Origin: Candidatus Eremiobacterota bacterium
GTDB lineage: Bacteria > Vulcanimicrobiota > Vulcanimicrobiia > Vulcanimicrobiales > Vulcanimicrobiaceae
DNA: 64,000 nt
NCBI GenBank assembly: GCA_019235885.1
Contig: JAFAKB010000080.1
Location: 62,001 to 126,000 of the forward strand
Reading direction: 5' to 3'
Part shown: one piece after another, positions 61,401 to 64,000 of the stretch
Numbering within the stretch: the stretch's first letter is position 1
How the letters are laid out: each line of letters opens with the position of its first letter
Made by a program: the position numbers and the translations under genes
Notes under the pieces: model-generated
Databases searched by the model: none
What the model saw: the letters and a program-made list of their open reading frames with translations, nothing else
Told to the model about the DNA's origin: nothing

Positions 61401-61424
61401 CGCCCGGTCCTCCAGGATCGGGCG
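61401..61424 (+). promoter_or_regulatory. Attenuator-like hairpin upstream of pheS
   Basis: An 11-bp stem (CGCCCGGTCCT with AGGATCGGGCG, one G-U pair, 2-nt loop) is followed by TTCGCATTT. It lies 50 bp before the pheS ATG. It resembles a weak intrinsic terminator or attenuator. Confidence 0.5.
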
Positions 61425-61444
61425 TTCGCATTTGGAGTAAGTCG

Positions 61445-61466
61445 TGCGACAAGCCCAGGATGACAG
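61445..61466. repeat. Dispersed repeat copy just upstream of pheS
   Basis: TGCGACAAGCCCAGGATGAC is a copy in the FRQAQDD orientation with a few changes. Its downstream edge supplies the GAGAGGGA Shine-Dalgarno of pheS. Confidence 0.7.
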
Positions 61467-61473
61467 AGAGGGA

Positions 61474-62508
61474 ATGAGTCAGCTCGAACCGACCCTCGCG
61501 TCGCTGGCCGCGCGTTTCGACGAGGCGGTCCGAAGCGCGCCGGACGCCCGCGCCCTCGACGAGGTCCGCGTCGCCTTTCTGGGCCGCAGCGGCGAGGTGA
61601 CGGCCGTGCGGCGCGGGATCGGCGCCCTGCCCCCCGGGGAGCGGCCCACCGCGGGAAAGGCCATCAACGCGGCGGTCGAGGCGATGGAGGCAAAGCTCGC
61701 CGCGGCGCAGGCCCGGCTCGAGCGCGCCGCGCTGGACCGCTCGCTCGAGGACACCATCGACATCACGCTGCCCGGCCCGCCGGCGAACGCCGGCGCGATC
61801 CATCCCGTCCGCCGCGTCGCGCAGGACGTCGCGCGCTACTTCACCCGGCACGGCTTCGCGGTCGTGCTCGGGCCGGAGATCGAGACCGACGCGAACAACT
61901 TCGACGCGCTCAACATCCCGCCCGATCATCCCGCGCGCGAAGGGCTCGACTCGTTCTACCTGCGGCCGGATCTGGTGCTGCGCACGCACACCTCGCCGAT
62001 GCAGGTGCGCGCGATGCGCGCGCACGGCCCGCCGATCGCGATCATCGTCCCCGGCAAAGCGTACCGGCGCGACGCGAACGACGCGCGCCATCTGTTCATG
62101 TTCCACCAAGTCGAAGGGCTGATGGTCGGCCGCGGCGTGCACTTCGGCCATTTGAAAGGGATGCTGGTCGGGATGTGCCGCGCGCTGTTCGGGCCTTCGG
62201 CCGACGTGCGTTTCCGCCCCTCGTTCTTTCCGTTCACCGAACCGTCGGCGGAGATCGACGTGAAATGCCCGGCGTGCGAAGGACACGGCGGCGACTGCCG
62301 CACCTGCGGCGGGAGCGGCTGGATCGAGCTGGGCGGGAGTGGGATGGTTCATCCGAGCGTGCTGCGCGGCGTCGGCTACGATCCCGACCAAGTGACGGGC
62401 TGGGCCTTCGGCTGCGGCTTGGAACGGATCGCGATGAAGCGCCACGACATCAACGACATCCGCGCGATCGTCGAGAACGCGCCGGGCTTCGCGAAAGAGT
62501 TGGCATAG
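61474..62508 (+). CDS. pheS: Phenylalanyl-tRNA synthetase alpha subunit
   Basis: The protein has 344 aa. N-terminal coiled coil (VEAMEAKLAAAQARLERAAL), then class II motifs: HPVRRVAQDVARYF, LRTHTSPMQVRAM (motif 2), YRRDANDARHLFMFHQVEGL and GWAFGCGLERIAMKRH (motif 3). A Cys-rich zinc-like insert reads KCPACEGHGGDCRTCGG. It makes Phe-tRNA with PheT. ATG 61474 has GAGAGGGA directly upstream, which is formed by the end of a dispersed repeat copy. An in-frame GTG at 61444 would add MRQAQDDREG. Confidence 0.95.
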   Translation: MSQLEPTLASLAARFDEAVRSAPDARALDEVRVAFLGRSGEVTAVRRGIGALPPGERPTAGKAINAAVEAMEAKLAAAQARLERAALDRSLEDTIDITLPGPPANAGAIHPVRRVAQDVARYFTRHGFAVVLGPEIETDANNFDALNIPPDHPAREGLDSFYLRPDLVLRTHTSPMQVRAMRAHGPPIAIIVPGKAYRRDANDARHLFMFHQVEGLMVGRGVHFGHLKGMLVGMCRALFGPSADVRFRPSFFPFTEPSAEIDVKCPACEGHGGDCRTCGGSGWIELGGSGMVHPSVLRGVGYDPDQVTGWAFGCGLERIAMKRHDINDIRAIVENAPGFAKELA

Positions 62509-62509
62509 C

Positions 62510-64000
62510 GTGCGCGTTCCGATCGCGTGGCTGCGCGATTACGCCGATCTGCCCGCGAGCGCCGGCGACATCGTCGCGCGCTTGGCGACGTTAGGTTTTC
62601 CCGTCGACGAAGTCGAGACGCGCCCGCGCCTCACCAACGTCGTCGTCGGTCGCATCGCGAAGCTCGAGCGGCATCCGAACGCGGACCGCTTGCAGCTGTG
62701 CACGCTCGACGTCGGCGCGGAGAAGTCGCTGCTCATCGCCACCGCGGCGACGAACGTCGGCGCCGGGCAGACCGTCCCGGTTGCGCGAATCGGCGCCGAG
62801 CTGGCCGGCGGGTTGACGATCGCGCCGCGCAAAATGCGCGGCGTCGACTCCGAGGGGATGCTGATCTCCGCCGAAGAGATCGGTTTGCCGGCGGAGTGGT
62901 TCGAAGACGGGATCATGCAGCTGGAGCCCGACATTCCGCTCGGGACCGACGTGATCGCGCACTTCCGGCTCACCGAGCCGGTGCTCGAAGTCGACGTGAC
63001 GCCGAACCGGCCCGACGCGCTCTCGATCGTCGGCTTGGCGCGCGAGCTGGCCGCCTCGTACGGCGTTCCGCTGCGCCAGCCTTCAACCGACGTGGAGTAC
63101 GCCGGCGAGAGCGACGACGCGCGGGTGACGATCGAGACACTCGACTGCAAGCGCTTCGTCTACCAGCGCGTGCGCGGCGTGCAGGTGCGTCCGGCGAAGG
63201 CGTGGATGCGCATCCGGCTCGCGCTGGCCGGCCAGCGCCCGATCAACAACCTGGTCGACGTCTCGAACTTCGCGATGCTCGAAGTCGGTCAGCCGCTGCA
63301 CTTCTTCGACTTCGACCACGTCGCCGGCAAACACTTGATCGTGCGCGACGCGCGCGCGGGCGAGCGCTTCGTGACGCTCGACGGTCAGGAGCGCGCGCTC
63401 GACCCGCGCGCGATCGTGATTGACGACGAAGACGGCCCGACCTCGCTCGCCGGCATCATGGGCGGCCTGCGCAGCGAGGTCGAACCGAACACGACGGAAT
63501 TGCTGGTCGAAGCGGCGACCTGGACCGGCCCGCGGATTCGCCGCGCGTCGGTCGCGCTGAAGCTGCGCACCGAAGCGTCGAGCCGGTTCGAGAAATCGCT
63601 CCCGCTCGCGCTCTCCGACCTCGGCGCGGCGCGCGCGGCGTACCTTCTCGCGCAAGAAGGCGGACGCGTGTTCACGCCGTGCGCGGCCGGGAAGCGGGTC
63701 GCGGAGGCGGAGCCGGTGCTGCTGCGCGGCGGCGAGGTGGAACGGCTGCTCGGGTTCGCGGTGAGCGAAGCGGAGATCGAGCGCGCGCTGCGCTCGCTCG
63801 GGTTCAAGGTCTCGCGAGAGGGTGCGGATTTCGTCGTCACCCCGCCGTACTGGCGCGGCGACGTGCTGATCGCCGCCGACTTGGTGGAAGAGGTCGCGCG
63901 CGTGGTCGGCTACGACCGCGTCCGCGCCGACGTCCCGGCCGTCGCGCCGCAGGAGATCGACAGCGCCGCGTTCGAGCGCGAGAACGCGCTCGCGAACGCG
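62510..64000 (+). CDS. pheT: Phenylalanyl-tRNA synthetase beta subunit, partial at right edge
   Basis: 497 codons are present; the gene continues beyond the window. GTG 62510, 1 bp after the pheS stop. The N-terminus RVPIAWLRDYADLPASAGD, the tRNA-binding domain (VGRIAKLERHPNADRLQLCT, GMLISAEEIGL), the B3/4 domain (VDVTPNRPDALSIVGLAREL, NNLVDVSNFAMLEVGQPLH) and the B5 region (TPPYWRGDVLIAADLVEEVA) are in order. It carries editing and tRNA-binding in the (alpha-beta)2 enzyme. Confidence 0.95.
   Translation, partial: MRVPIAWLRDYADLPASAGDIVARLATLGFPVDEVETRPRLTNVVVGRIAKLERHPNADRLQLCTLDVGAEKSLLIATAATNVGAGQTVPVARIGAELAGGLTIAPRKMRGVDSEGMLISAEEIGLPAEWFEDGIMQLEPDIPLGTDVIAHFRLTEPVLEVDVTPNRPDALSIVGLARELAASYGVPLRQPSTDVEYAGESDDARVTIETLDCKRFVYQRVRGVQVRPAKAWMRIRLALAGQRPINNLVDVSNFAMLEVGQPLHFFDFDHVAGKHLIVRDARAGERFVTLDGQERALDPRAIVIDDEDGPTSLAGIMGGLRSEVEPNTTELLVEAATWTGPRIRRASVALKLRTEASSRFEKSLPLALSDLGAARAAYLLAQEGGRVFTPCAAGKRVAEAEPVLLRGGEVERLLGFAVSEAEIERALRSLGFKVSREGADFVVTPPYWRGDVLIAADLVEEVARVVGYDRVRADVPAVAPQEIDSAAFERENALANA

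Noticed and set aside
61401-61433. T-box riboswitch upstream of pheS
   Set aside because: No specifier stem or T-box antiterminator sequence (TGGNACCGCG) could be found; only the hairpins are claimed.

Overview
The window is high-GC chromosomal DNA from a diderm bacterium. An outer membrane is implied by LptD, an LptF/G-type permease, an LptC-like protein and apolipoprotein N-acyltransferase. The cell wall is probably of the meso-diaminopimelate type, because MurE carries the DNPR motif. A class I-type PHA synthase, KGG stress proteins, many GTG/TTG starts and very compact 4-nt overlapping operons fit an environmental, probably uncultured lineage. The gene content looks to me like Candidatus Eremiobacterota (WPS-2) or a neighbouring phylum, but that is inference. 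I saw no rRNA, tRNA, CRISPR array, prophage or intact IS element. No stretch longer than about 300 bases is without a gene or gene remnant.

Left part (1-20 kb). A minus-strand, translationally coupled operon encodes a class I-like HMG-CoA reductase, a UbiA-type prenyltransferase, a rifampin-phosphotransferase-like dikinase and a BtaA-like aminocarboxypropyl transferase (cut by the window edge). It is divergent from phaC. Then come a FecR/DUF6600 envelope protein, an RraA-family protein, a class III CoA-transferase/racemase, a RES-Xre toxin-antitoxin pair with its own promoter, a CBM9/DUF5916 outer-membrane protein divergent from a winged-helix/TPR regulator, and a STAS - VOC - formylglycine-generating-enzyme set.

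Middle (20-41 kb). fpg and rpsA (apparently with an AUU start) end at a strong intrinsic terminator. They are followed by DUF1003, coaE, DUF1697, a BsuPI-like protein, a D-aminoacylase, two tandem KGG proteins, lptC-lnt, a lipoprotein, a short bacterial metallothionein gene, and an SLT-lptF-lptD operon. A more variable stretch (34.4-41.2 kb) has lipoproteins, a repeat lipoprotein, a LuxR/TPR regulator whose 3' end is duplicated about 0.95 kb away, a frameshifted membrane gene and a decayed LuxR fragment.

Right part (41.2-64 kb). A division/cell-wall cluster runs mraZ-rsmH-ftsL-ftsI-murE-murF-cofE-like-mraY-murD-ftsW. A sigma70-like promoter sits inside a row of 10-bp-spaced MraZ boxes. The cluster stops at ftsW, next to a HTH/PIN toxin-antitoxin pair whose toxin is frameshifted. 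Next are an O-antigen-ligase-like TPR protein, an AraC regulator, an aspartyl-protease/PDZ protein, a secreted-repeat lipoprotein, threonine synthase, a TrmH/SpoU methyltransferase, a YqzL-type microprotein and pheS-pheT (pheT runs off the end).

A dispersed short repeat (core CCTGAGCTTGTCGAAGG) recurs at least eight times. Most copies lie inside or at the start of essential genes, in several reading frames, so it contributes peptide segments to the proteins.
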